A stretch of DNA of 64,000 nt from Numida meleagris (taxonomy: Eukaryota > Chordata > Aves > Galliformes > Numididae): positions 14,795,111 to 14,859,110 of the forward strand of contig NC_034409.1 of the NCBI RefSeq assembly GCF_002078875.1, in the 5' to 3' direction. A model generated the notes under the pieces. That model searched no databases. It was not told the DNA's origin and was given only the letters and a program-made list of their open reading frames with translations. Below, one piece after another: positions 1 through 12,200 of the stretch; positions within the stretch are counted from its first letter, which is position 1; every line of letters begins with the position of its first letter. The position numbers and the translations under genes are program-made.

Positions 1-834
1 CTGCGTTTTCCCCCATAAAATCCCATAGAAACATCTGTAGATATGAATGTGACTGTAATGATGCAAAGCTGTGAGCAGCTTTTTCCCTATGCTGCTTTGT
101 AAGAGGCATCTTGTGGTGTGGGCAGTAATGCCAAACCCATGAGCAGATTGCACTGCTGTAGCTCGTAGCCGCTGGGAACATCTGTTGAGCATCCCTGAGG
201 CACAGCTAATAACCGGATCCATCTGATGCTCTTTCCAGAATCAGTGTTGAGGGCATTCTGAGGGAAAGCGGAGCTTAGCAAAATCCCTGGCTGCTGAATT
301 ATGCTCTGGCTTGTCAGTACTAGAGCTGAAAGTGCTGCAGCTAAAGCTGCCTGCTCTTGTGTCTGAGATGGGAGAACACACGTATCGATAAGCTTGGTTT
401 TGGCCCTGTCATCTGCTTCTTGTGCTATCTTCTACCCGCTTTTCTCTCTGTCTCTCTGATCCAGTTGCTTAGTTAGTATTACAGCTTCCAAAATGATCAT
501 AACAGATCAGAATTCAGTGAGAACAGAAGCGCTTTGCTGTACTTTCTTTCCTTCTTCAAAGCTCAGTGACCTACCCCTAAAAAGCAAAAAAAATACTCTT
601 TGGATCTGTTCATACTCCCTTGTCATTTTTCAGGTTCTTTTCCTTCTCAAATGCTGTTGTTACTGAGACAAACTCAGTTGTCTTCAAACTGCATGCACTT
701 TGGCAGGCTAGGTGAGATTATTTTGTTATGGATCTGATTTTTCTCTCAACAGTGAGAAAAAGCAAACCTGCACTCATGCTCTCTACTGCTGCCTGAACGG
801 AGGTTGTGCTGAGATGGGGGTTAGCCTCTTCGCC
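1..834. other. Upstream intergenic sequence, nothing recognised
   Basis: No exon with coherent splice sites, no recognisable repeat and no RNA gene is visible. Short open frames here have no family resemblance. The stretch precedes the CR1 tail and the ERGIC2 CpG island. Confidence 0.5.
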
Positions 835-1121
835 AGGTATCAGCAATAGGATCAGAAGTGAAGTTGCCTTAACAGGCCTTAAGTTGCTCCAGGGGAGGTT
901 CAGGTTGGATATCAGGAGCAATTTCTTCTCAGGAAAAGTGGTGAGGCGCTGGCACAGGCTGCCCAGGGAGGTGATGGAGTCACTGTCCATGGAGGTGTTC
1001 AAGAAACGTGTGGATGTGGCATTGAGGGACATGGGTTAGCAGGCAATATTGGTGGTGATGGGCTGAAGGCAGGACTAGATTATCCTAGTGGTCTTTCCAA
1101 TCTTAATAATTCTGTGCTGTG
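835..1121 (+). repeat. CR1 LINE 3' end, truncated and diverged
   Basis: The stretch carries the CR1 3'-end consensus in the forward direction: 'gttggatatcaggagcaa', 'caggctgcccagggaggt' and 'gaggtgttcaagaaacgtg'. It ends in a decayed 'cttaataattctgtg' that stands in for the usual ATTCTATGATTCTATG tail. The element is 5'-truncated, as most CR1 copies are. The left boundary is approximate. Confidence 0.85.
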
Positions 1122-1294
1122 AAGCTTGTTGCTTTCTGCGTGTTTCCGTGTTTATTTGCTTGTCTCATCAAAAAATATTTTAGCCTTCAGTCTCATTTCC
1201 AATCTGTCAATACAAGTATTTAGCATAAACGTTTTTAATTCGTTAAAAATCTTATAAACCGCACTCTTCCTTTAAGCAGTGTTCGTGTTGAGCG

Positions 1295-1335
1295 AGATCA
1301 TAGAATATCCCGGGTTGGAAAGGACCCCCAAGCCC
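1295..1335 (-). repeat. Short CR1 3'-terminal fragment beside the CpG island
   Basis: 'atcatagaatatcccgggtt' followed by 'ggaaaggaccccca' is the reverse complement of the CR1 3' terminus. Only about 40 bases survive before the sequence passes into the GC-rich promoter of ERGIC2. Confidence 0.7.
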
Positions 1336-1383
1336 GGCCCCGCTCAGCGACACACGCGGGCGCTGCCCGTGCGGCGCCGCTCC

Positions 1384-1425
1384 GCGCATGCCCGTGGGGG
1401 CGCTGAGCATGCGCGCGGGGCGGGC
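1384..1425. promoter_or_regulatory. Two NRF1-like palindromes and an Sp1-type GC box
   Basis: GCGCATGC at 1384-1391 and GCATGCGC at 1407-1414 match the core of the NRF1 palindrome (TGCGCATGCGC). GGGGCGGGC at 1417-1425 is an Sp1/KLF box. They cluster just before the proposed end of exon 1 and are typical of a broad, TATA-less housekeeping promoter. Binding is inferred from motif only. Confidence 0.55.
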
Positions 1426-1460
1426 GCCTCCCGCCGGCGGCGGAGCGGAGCGGGGCCATG
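1426..1460 (+). other. ERGIC2: Probable non-coding exon 1 of ERGIC2 (start not defined)
   Basis: A strong donor, ATG|GTGAGC, lies at 1460/1461 inside the CpG island. The first coding exon has a good acceptor at 3089/3090, so a separate upstream 5' exon is needed. The transcription start cannot be read from sequence, so the left coordinate is a guess. The last three bases are an ATG with G at -3. If spliced at this site it enters, in frame, the upstream ORF described at 3099-3200. Confidence 0.4.
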
Positions 1461-3089
1461 GTGAGCGCGGCGGGCGGCGGGCAGCGCCTCGCGGCTCCCT
1501 CCTCCCCCCTCCTCCCCGCGGCCTCGCCCGCTGCGCCGGGCAGCGCCGAGAGACGCCTGAGGTAGCGCGGGGCTGCGCAGGGCGGGCCGGAGGGCGGCTG
1601 GCGGGGCGCGAGGGCTTCGGCGCTGGGCTGGGGCCTGCGTGGGGCGGTACGGAGCCGCTCTCAAGGCTGGCTGTGGGACGCAGCGCCGTGTGCAGGCGGC
1701 TCCCTGCCCGCCCGAGCCGTCCGGCTTTTCGGTAAACCACGTGGAGTGGAGTTGCCGTGATCCTCTCAGCCGCAGCTATGCGAGGGTGGTGAGGACAGGA
1801 CCTCGCTTCCCGGATGTTTTTATTTGTGCTTTTGATGCCATACAACAGAAATTTTGTTCCAGCGCCCCTCTTTGCCCGCGTTCCCTTTGAGCCCCCTCCC
1901 GCGCAGCGTCGCGCTGCTGGTCCCGGCACGCTGCTCTGCCCGCTGCGCCCAGCGAGCCCTGCAGGGTCCGCATCTCCGCACCCAGATCTGAAGCAGATTT
2001 GTGTAGTGAGGGGATGGCAGACATCAGTGGCGATTCCTGGTGTCCGAACTTCCATTTCCAAGAAAGCCTATTCCTTCCTTATTTCTCAGTAGCAAAGCTA
2101 TGGTAGCAGCAGGGAGGGGCGGAGTAGGGAACAGCCGTGCAGAAATTTCCCCACGCCTCACTGGGAGCTTGGCACGCTCGCTCGTAGAATGGGGGGGAGT
2201 AAGTAACGTTTTTCCGCAACACAGTGATGAGGAATGTCTCCCGCATAGGTTTGCTTGGCTGCCTTGAGTAGGATATGGTGACGTGACGTGTTCTCTAAGT
2301 GCAGTAAATGCACGATGGTTTTCTTAGCTTCAGAATTCTGGGCAAAGTGCAGCATTTCCTTTGGAGGAAGGCAGCAGTGCCAGCTTGTTAAAACACATCG
2401 TGTGTTGGCAGGACAGGGTTCTGAGGGTGTTTGCACAGTTGGGAAATGGTTTAAGACTGTTTCCTGGGCAGGCTGCTGTGCTCAGCGTCGTGCTTCTTCA
2501 TTTGCCAGCGCCTCCAAGCAGAACAGAGCTTGTGGCATGGACAAAAAGGATTCTGAAGGCTAAACCTAGGGTTTGGTATTTCATTTGCTTTGGGGGTCTT
2601 CTTACAGAAAAAAAAATCATAAAATTCTAAAGCTGTGACAGTAAAAATGCAAAATGTACATTTATTTTCTTTCAGCGTATAATGGCCCATGTTGCCTCGA
2701 TGCAGGGACCCAGAGTATCATGAATCCTCCTGAATTATGCAGCCAATTAGATAAGCTTTGCTAAGTCAGTGACTTCCATGCATTGTCAGGTCTGTTTACT
2801 ACAGATCCTACTTCAGAATGGAGTTTGTTTTTTTAATTAAAATTCTGCATATCCGATACGAATAAGAATTTCATTGAGAAAAAATGAATCAGTAATTAAA
2901 TGTTGAATGAACTAGATGTGGCTGGAACGCATGCAGTGAGGTATGTGCCGGTTTCAGTGGTTTTCTTGAAGCAAAAGTGACCATCCAGTTGTCTAACATG
3001 TGTTTCTTAGGTTTTAATTGCCTTATCACGGGTTTTGAGAATGAGCAGTATCGTTTGTGTCTTCTAATCACAACTTATTCTCAAATCAG
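1461..3089 (+). other. ERGIC2: ERGIC2 intron 1 (inferred)
   Basis: The segment runs from the donor at 1461 to the acceptor 'tcaaatcag' ending at 3089. Its first third is the 3' half of the CpG island and the rest is ordinary AT-rich sequence. I see no repeat or second gene in it. Confidence 0.4.
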
Positions 3090-3235
3090 AGGGATTATAT
3101 GAAGGAGGAAGTGGAGGACTGTGCTGAAGATGAGGCGACTGAATCGGAAGAAGACCTTGAATTTGATGAAAGAGTTGGATGCCTTCCCAAAGGTTCCTGA
3201 AAGCTACGTGGAGACCTCAGCAAGCGGAGGGACAG
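3090..3235 (+). CDS. ERGIC2: ERGIC2 exon 2, start codon and residues 1-35
   Basis: The acceptor is at 3088-3089 and the donor is ACAG|GTAGG. The 5' UTR portion is 3090-3129 and the ATG is 3130-3132, with A at -3. It encodes the basic N-terminal cytosolic stretch up to SASGGT. Residue 36 is split with the next exon. Confidence 0.92.
3099..3200 (+). other. Acidic 33-codon upstream ORF overlapping the ERGIC2 start
   Basis: An ATG at 3099 opens a frame ending at TGA 3198-3200. It overlaps the ERGIC2 start by 71 nt in another frame. The peptide is strongly acidic (MKEEVEDCAEDEATESEEDL...). Its own ATG has weak context (T at -3). If exon 1 ends at 1460, the exon 1 ATG (G at -3) joins this frame and adds four codons. 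It is a candidate translational regulator and not a recognised protein. Confidence 0.5.
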
Positions 3236-6200
3236 GTAGGCCTTAGTGGCATGCTCACGTCGTAGAGATGCTGTCAGCTCAGTCTGGTGTGTGCTCTTGG
3301 GCTAGAAGCTTCAGTAGGAGGGAAGCAGTCATCTGCGTTCATTTGAAACTAGCCCAATCTGGTATCTTAATCTCTTAATCTACTTCATGTAAGCATGTAG
3401 TATATTGTCCTGATAGATGTGGTCTTTGCTCATCTTGAGCAAGATTTTTTTTTCTGTAAAACTGATGAGAGAATCAAATGTAAATGCTCACTGTAAGCTC
3501 TTTGAAATGATTACAACTGGAAGTGCACCGTGTCAAGGACGTAGTGAAACTTCTTAATTTGTGGAGTCCCTCTAAGCCGTTTCCTTTAATTCTGTATAAA
3601 GTTTCTGGGTAAGACTGTACCAGCCTGGAGGGAAATGGTGAAATGTGGGTTGGATTCAGTGCTATGATTTCCTAAAAAAGAAAAATTGTCTAGAGGTGTC
3701 TTAAGAGCCGGCTGAGTTGAGCATGAGGGTGAAGACAGCTTTCTAACACTTATCATCTTGAAGATACAGTTGATTTTAAAAGTAAGGGAAGCCCTTTGAA
3801 GAATGAAACACTTTACTCCAGGGCGTGTGCTTGTGCTGTCACTTGGCTTCTCTCAGAGAACTGTAGCTGTAAGAACTATCTTTCCTGTTTGTATCTGAGC
3901 AGAAAGTGTTATCAGGCTACCTCAAACCCAGTGACTGGCAAAGAAATGACTTCACCTGTTGGACTATTGGAAGGAAACTGCTAGCAATTTGAAATAGAGA
4001 ACAAAAATCTTCTCATGTGTAATAATGTCTGAAGCTCAGCTGAACAAAGGGTACAAGAAGCAATTGTGATCTACAGATAAGCCTTTAAAGTCATTACATG
4101 GTTTGTGCTGTAGAAGTAAATATCACAAAGATCTGTTTTACCTTGCTGTTTCCTGAATTGCACTGTTAATAATTGAAGCATTATTTTATGTAAAAAAACC
4201 TCTGAGAGTTCATGAAATAACTCCTCGTTAATTTTAAAAAGCCCGTTTCCTGATGAAGCAAGTGAAGTGGTTTTTTTTTTTGTTTGTATGTTCTTTTTTC
4301 TTCTGCAAATTACAACAGAAAAAGTTAACAATTCCTCTTTTCTGGTGCAGCACCATGCTACATGAGACCTTTGCTTTGGTAAAGGGTGCCTTAAGGATTT
4401 CTCAGCACTCTTCGGATGGTTTATTCCAGCAGCCTTATCAAAGAGAATGTGTGATTGTCTTACCCAAATTTTATAGTGGCATAGAAAATAGTGTCTTCGT
4501 TTCACTCAGAATTGGAGACCAGGCACACGTTTTGGTACGATGAGGATGCAGAACATATCAGGACTCTATTCACAGCCTTTTACTATCTTAAAACCCATTA
4601 CAGAAGAAGGACAGATCTCTCAGGCTGATTTTTGACTCCAGCTCTGGACTGGGAGAGTCTTCAGAAAAGGGGATCTATTCTCAAAGACTTCCTTCTCCTG
4701 CTCGATTCTGCAAATTCCTTTGCTCAGAATTACACAAAAAGCAGCTGTTGTGGCTCCAGCCTTTATGGCGTGTGTTGCTGTGAAGGCTTTCATATATATG
4801 ATCATTAATTACATAGCTTCTTGTGAAGACTTGGTCTTGAAATGTTTGTGATCTGGAAGTGATAAATGATTTCTTTTCTGATCCTATAGCACTGAGGCTT
4901 TATTTCCCTGCTGTCATCCCTGGGCCATAGGCCACGGTATAGTGAACCGAAGCTTATCAAAACCAGTCCTGTTTTTCTCCAGTTGCCTTGAGAATCCACA
5001 GAAATACTCTACAGAATGCAGATGGAAAATGTACGCTGTAAAGGAGCTGTGCAAATCACTACTGTGCCACATAACTGAAGGTTTTCCAACTTAACGAAAG
5101 CCTTAATTTAATAGAAAGGTGCATAGCAAGCGCTTCTGTACATGCTTGCCACGTTTCTGTGTGCAGTAGAGTTATCTTCCCTTTGCATTGCACAACCACT
5201 TGTGTGATAAGCGAAGATAAGCAAAGCACATATGCTGTTAAATGTACCCTATAGTTTTCTTTCACAAAAATAACATACCAGTTCTGCACTTATTTAGCTG
5301 TTGGTAGAACGAGTTAGTTGCTTATCATCAGAGTCGGAATTGTTCAAAGTAATGGTGTTGGCAGTCCTGACTGTGCCGCTATCGGTGCCGCTATCCACAA
5401 GCAGTATAAGGGCACCTCTTGTTTACTGGGCAGTGTGTACAACGTGTATTGTTTCGGCATATTGTTTTCTGCCAGCTTCTTGGCTCTGAGACTTGATTAA
5501 AAAGTTACATAAGTTGTAGACAAGTGAAGGTTTGAAGGGACTCGAGGGTTTTTCTTCTCCTTCCTTCATGCTTGAAGTTAGGACTGTGTTTGCCTAGACC
5601 AACTCTGACAGTGCTAGATGTTATTTTGTATGCTCATGAATATTTAGCCTGTTAATGAATCCTCCAGGGGTTTCATAACCTCCCCCATTCATCTTTCTCG
5701 ATGCAAAGATAGGACTTCTTTTCCTCTCCTATGCAAAAGGAAGTACTGTAGGTACGAGTACACTTTTTTCTCTTTTCTAAGGTCAGCTTATGGATTTATA
5801 AATCCCCAAAGATATTAGGATTGTACTGGTAATACTCAGATTGTAGAATGTTATAATTTTGTCCTGTTTATTCCTGAATATTTCTCACAATCTTAATTTT
5901 TTTTTCGTCCTCTTTCAGTTTCTCTGATAGCATTTACAACGATAGCCTTCCTGACTATAATGGAATTTATGGTGTATTGGGACACATGGATGAAATACGA
6001 ATATGAAGTAGACAAGGATTTTACTAGGTAATTCTTATTCATTACGATTTCTTTTCACATTTAAGTTGTCTACCTTTCAGGAAAGAATAGGTATGAGATA
6101 TGCTTGTGACTTGAAAGCAATTTGTGGTTGAAATATAAGTAAAATACTAAGGAGACTCAACAAATCAACCAACAAAATCATTTTCTTTCTCCTGGAGTAT

Positions 6201-9200
6201 GTGGAGAAGAAAAACTGTGATTACTGCAGTGAAGGAGTCAAAATAGTGTAGGTGTGTTGGTGCAGTAGACCTATGAGGATCTATTTGCTAACAATTCAGA
6301 AGACGCTGTAATACATAACTCTTCCTGAGCTATGCCAACCCTCCATGTTTGCATGATGGTAGTTTTTACAGTTAGTATATTGATTGTCACTATATTTCAT
6401 TCCACTGGAGATGAAGCTTAAGAGTTATCAAGTGGTTACTTCTGATCTTGCCTCCTGGTATGGTCCCCAAGATCACTGAATATTCATTTGCCATCAGCTT
6501 CGTGCCTTTCCTTCTCAGGTGATGCCAGGCTACCTTGATTCTGTGTGAAGTTAAAGGAGATTTCATATACTGAGCACGTCTAAATATCACAGGTCTAGGA
6601 TTTAAATAACTTTAAAAGCCGTTTGACTTAGTTGCTGTGGTAACAAGCTAAATATATGTATATTAATTTTATATCTTGTACTTCAGAAATATGGAAGGGT
6701 TCTGTAAGGAAAAGAAAATAGTGACTGTGAGAAATGTAAGGGAGAAGCATTGAAATTTCAAGTTTTGTCTTCATTCATACAGATGTGAGGGGTTTCTAAA
6801 AGAGGTTCTTTCCCTACTGAAGCTGTCATGGGAGGCAAGTATAGTCTGGTGCTTAAGACTGTTACAGGACTTGGGAGCTCCCTGCTGCAGGCTGCCCAGT
6901 TAGACTGTGGGCTAATCCCTCAGCCTGTAGTCCTGCGACAGTTTAAACCACTGTAAACTTGTATGGCTGTAATTGCTTTTTCTCCTATCTTCTGATGTTC
7001 CCAGAAGGAGATCCTTGGAGATGACAGAACCATATGACTATAATGAGGGTGTTTATTCATCACGGATTAAAACTTTTTTGAGGCTATCATGAAAACCAAC
7101 AGAGAATACCCTCATTACTGGTTAATGCCACAGAATCAAACTTGGTGCGTCTTCATGGCTTATTTTGTTGTTCTGCCCACCTGCCTTCATTCTAGCTAAG
7201 TTCAAGATAAAGATACTAATGTGCAAGGCATTTTGCTGTTAAAACATGGTGGTTCTGTCGAGAAATGAGCTTTTTTTCCCCGAAGTAGTGCTAGCAAAAC
7301 CAGCGTTCCTTATTAGATGACAGTGTTTTCTGGGAACTGACCTTAGCAATTCCTCAGCCTGATCCTGAAAGTCCTGAGGACAAACAGTGCCCTGTCTTGA
7401 GGACAAAAGAGCAGGAAGGTACTCTAGTGTTTGCTCAGTGTTAGATTTGTACCTCTTATGTTATCTGATCTGCTGGATGATGTAACTTATTGCACTGGTT
7501 TTGTATTTAAAAAAATGTGTCAGATACTGAAAACCTTGTGTTCTTCACAAGGGCCTGACAGTCTCAGGCTGGTGATATTTCAGGAAAATCTGTTAGGAGC
7601 TTCAAAGTAAAGTTCAGCAGAGAGGTCTGATGCTTTTATATCTTAAATGATGAGTGATCATCAGTGCTTTAATAATTGAAACTGTCTTGGTTCATTCATA
7701 CTTCGAACAGCTTATATTTATTGGTGCAAATTTTATCGGTTGACTATATTTGCAAGTAACCTGAGAATTCTATTAATATTTCTCTTGATAGTTTTACTCA
7801 CTGCAACTTACCTTTTTGCCTTTTTTCTTTTTACAGTAAACTTAGAATCAATATTGACATTACAGTTGCCATGAGGTGTCAATGTAAGTATCCAGTAGTG
7901 AAAACTGAGCACTTTAAGGACTCCTCATTGTATGCATTTGCTCGCAGTATGACTGAATGTTGTTCAGAGTATTTGTTTTAACTGACTACTTTGATCTTGA
8001 TGACATGTAGTGTACTGCTATGACTCACTGGAAGAATTGGTATAAGATAAGAAAAAGGATCTATGCCGTGTTGTCCGCATCTTGCAGAACACTGGCATGT
8101 CAGTCAGAGGGAAGATGATCTGTTGCACCCGTCTTTGGCAAGCTAGAGTAAAAACTCATTGTGAGACAGTTCAGCAGCAGGAATTTGTTTTGATAGCGAC
8201 CTTTGCAAATACTAACCTGGTTTGTTCTTCAGCAATATTGGGAACTAGCATTGTCTCACGAGTATTAATTCACAGGTCATGCTTCCTTACTCTGAAAATT
8301 TATTTTAATCTCTGAGGAACTATCTTCCAGATAGCATCAAAAGTTTGAACGTTCTGACTTCTTTTAAGTTTATTTTAATTTGAGAAATGGACAAAACTTT
8401 GTCCTTGGCTGGTATTGGTATGGATTCACTGCCTGTGAAACAAAAAACTTACTCGCTTGTACGTAACTGATCCTAGAAAGCTTGTGTGTGTGCTTCATCT
8501 GACATCTCTGAAGGTGTTGCATCAGTGAGAAGATACCACAAGTATGGCAAGCTTGGTTTTGGTCACTGAACATCATCGCTTCATGATACTCAGAGGTTTG
8601 ATAGGTTGAAAAGTAGGATTCTGTGGTGTCCCACCCCCACCACTTCCCTGGTAGTAAGCTACTACTTGACAGCTTTGTTTCTCCTTTTGTTTGCACTTTC
8701 TTAGCAAGAAATATAGTGTTGGGTTGTTGGTGGTTGTTGGCTGGTTGGTTTTCCCCCAATTTCTCTCCATTAACTTACGCTGAGGGTTACCACCGTACCA
8801 TGAAAATTCATCTCAACTTGAACATTTCTTTTTTTCTTTCTGATCACCTGTACACTTCCATATTTTTCTCCCTGTTTAAAACAGATGTGGGGGCCGATGT
8901 TCTGGATTTAGCAGAAACAATGGTTGCCTCTGCAGATGGCCTGATCTATGAACCAGTAAGTTGAGTCAAACCTTTGTATTTAGAAATGAAACTGTTCTTT
9001 ACTCAGCGTGAAGCACTGCTGGGTTGGTTTGCTGGCTTGGATTTGTTTCGCCACGGTTGGGCTGCACAGAACGTCTCCAAGTATTGTGTGATCCTCAAGT
9101 GAGGTCTTCAGTGCTCGCTGCAGGAATCTGCTAGGGAAGCAGGCTGCACACTGTGAGGTCTGCGTGCTCGCTCTCTGCAAATACAGCAGGTTTGATCATA

Positions 9201-12200
9201 GCAGACTCTCAGGTCGGTGCTTTTTAACCAGCTGATTGCTACAGCTAGTTATTTTTACGTTCCCCGATTCTTGAGATAAATGCTAAAAGTATTTGTTGGA
9301 GAAGGGGAACATCAAAAAAGAATTGATGTAACGCTTTTTTTTACTAGAAGAATCCTGTGACTGAAAAAAATGTGAAAAATCACCATGATATCCTCGTAGT
9401 ATGAGATGACAAGCTTAAATTTAAAGTATCCATTTAATTTCTGTATTGCAGACCGAAGGCACTGGAAATTTATAAGCCTGTGCTCTTAAAAGTGATTTTG
9501 CCTGCTTAATACAATAAGCTTTGAAGTAATTATACTGTATGAAAGTAATTTATCATTTACTGAAAATGTATCAGAGAACGTAACTTCCTGCTGTAGTTAC
9601 TACATGCCTTATAACCCAAGTGTGTTCTGTTAATTTCAGCACACAGATATTAATGATGATAATCTTGTACTGACTGAAGTAAAGCAAGTTTCGTGGCTTG
9701 TCTTAAAGGCATGCCCAATGAGGGATCACCCTAGAAATGGACTCTTGTCTTCTGAAGACTGCTCCTCTGCTCAATTAATTGCTGTTCACATCAAAACCAC
9801 ACATGTCAATTATATCACTTAGAAATAAATTGCTGCATATTGCTTTCTGGCCTGTATTAGTCAAAGGCTAGAAGGGCAGGGACAGCTAACTCAAGTTACT
9901 AGGTGTGCAGGAAAAGATACTGAAGTTATATGTTAAAACAAGAGAGTGATTCTTTTTTTTTTTCAGGGAAAGGAACAAAAATTTCTGCACTTGAACAATA
10001 AATACATTATTTAAAGAGCAGAATCCTTTTCTAAACTCCAGTGGTACTGCGTGTGGGCTTATTTCTAGTCTCCCACAGCTTCCCACCCCTCCAGTTCTCG
10101 GTTTCAGGGATGGGACTTCAGTGCTTCCTGTGTGTTTTACTGGATGTGTTATTCTTGTTTCAGGTAGTATTTGATCTCAGCCCACAACAAAAGGAATGGC
10201 AAAGGTAACTGAAGTACTGAGATGCATGCTTATATTGTATGTACTGGAAGTGACCTCAAGGTATACCTGAGTTGGGTAACAGAGCTATATTTTGGGTCTC
10301 TCAGCTCCTGCCTGAAATTTAGGAGTGAAAGCCTGTAAAAAGAAATGAATTTATTTCACTTCTTTCATCAGTTGGGATGTCTGCTATGACAAAAATTGGC
10401 ACGCTATTTCTTATTGAAATGCTGTCGTTTATGCTTGTAGAAGCATAGTTGGGGTTTGGTTTCATTTTGTGGGTTGTAATGTGAGATCGTTTTTCTTTGT
10501 GTGGAACTGTTCTCTTGATGTCTTGTGAAGAACTAAGAATGATTTGCCACAATAGCTCACCTTCTACTGATAGAAGTATTACTAATTGAGCTGTGCTGCT
10601 CCAAAAGATTGTTGAGGTACCTGAAGAAGGAATGGAGGAGAAGTTTAATTTTACTGGTTTACACAAGACTAAGCGTGCAGTGCACATATGCTTTTTTGGG
10701 AGGCCTGAAAACTGCTCCAGTAGCTGACTCTGATGGAATTCCTGCATTGGGTTTGGATTGATCTGTGGGCATGGGCTATGCTATTGCAAGCCAAGAAACA
10801 GAAGCGTACCTTACCTTACGAAGCAAATACTTGGTAGCACAAGTTTTAATTAAGAGTTCAGAGATAGCTTGACATCCAGTGTCAGAGCTGAAACATACTA
10901 ACAGATGGGCACATTCAGGCAAAAGCAAATGAGTTTGAATCTTTATGTCCCTTAGTTGACTCACTGTTTATTATTTAAACTGGAATAGCTTGCTTGATTG
11001 TGTGTGATGATTATGCTGATAGTCCTATAACAGAAACTCAAGCGTATTAGAGAGCCTGAGCTATGGTGTCTTGGTAACATTCTACTGTTAACACCAGAGT
11101 TTGTGTGCTACATTTACTTTTTTTTTGATTGTATGAACTATTGTTCTCAATTTTAATGCAACATTTTGATATTTACATGAGATCTTGGTGACTTCCCTAT
11201 TTATAAACTGCAACTGAAGCTGACGGTTAATTGTGAAGATATTTTCTGATTCAGTGTTGCATGCTTTCACATTTGTATAATCCTCAGGATGCTGCAGCTA
11301 ATTCAGAGTAGGCTGCAGGAAGAACACTCTCTTCAAGATGTGATATTCAAAAGTGCTTTTAAAAGTGCTTCTACGGCACTGCCACCACGGTAAGGAAAAG
11401 CTGGGTTTTTCCTCCCTCCTCCCACTCCCCTTCCAAAGTAGATGTCATTTTTTTTCTTATGGTTACAATTTTTTTTTCTTGAAGATAAGGTTGGAAAAAA
11501 CTTACTGCTTTTTTATTGCATCCTAAAATAGTGTTTTTGACACTTGTTTTGAGGGCTGATGTTTTATGAAAAGCTCTGGGGTTTCCATTGTGGAGAAGGT
11601 TTGCACTTTTGTGTGTATTTATGCATGTGTACTTAAGGCAGACACATGTACATGCTTTTTTAGTCTGTTTTATCTGGTTCTTCCTTCCTATTGTGAGTCA
11701 TTTAATAATGCCAAAGCAGTCCTAGGCAAGTCTTCTTTAAATGGAAGGCTCTCATTCTATCCAGCAACGTAATGGAAAAAATGAAAGTCCTCCTTTTACT
11801 TATGACAGTACTTTTATGATTTTAGAAGTATCGATCTTTGATTATAAACTTTGAATAATTGTTAGTAAATGCCATGTTTTCAAATAGAAGTGTTAAAATT
11901 GAGTGGAGAAACCTTGCTGTTCTCATTTTATTTGAGCTGCTTACAAAATACTGGGAAACAAAAGCACAGAAAGCTTGGTCTGCCTGCATCTAAAGGCTGC
12001 AGGATTTTTAAGGGAAAAATGCTTTCTGCATATAAGTTGAAATTTCTTTCTCTGTAAAATACAAACAAACCTTAAAGCAGACACCAAAATCACTCTGTGT
12101 ACTTTACGTATTTTAATCTGATTGAGGACTTAATGCATTTTATCTTTCTGAGGCAAGGCTGAAAAGTGCTCAGAAATCATATTTTCCATTTAGTTGATAT

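Larger units (their letters stand above)
1330..1960. promoter_or_regulatory. ERGIC2: CpG-island promoter of ERGIC2
   Basis: A sharply GC- and CpG-rich block, densest at about 1340-1720, stands out from AT-rich flanks. It contains NRF1-like and Sp1-like sites, has no obvious TATA box, and includes a good splice donor (GTGAGC) at 1461. It lies about 1.6 kb upstream of the first ERGIC2 coding exon, so it is the likely promoter. The long open frames on both strands here come from the scarcity of A/T-rich stop codons in GC-rich DNA and are not genes. Confidence 0.8.

Noticed and set aside
382..396. 'tatcgataagctt', resembling a cloning-vector polylinker
   Set aside because: It is a 12-base match by chance. 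The flanking sequence continues as ordinary genomic DNA on both sides.
1252..2061. Long open frame of 269 codons on the reverse strand across the CpG island, and several forward ones
   Set aside because: The translation is low-complexity Pro/Arg/Ala typical of GC-rich, stop-poor DNA. It has no domain or splice structure and coincides with the promoter.
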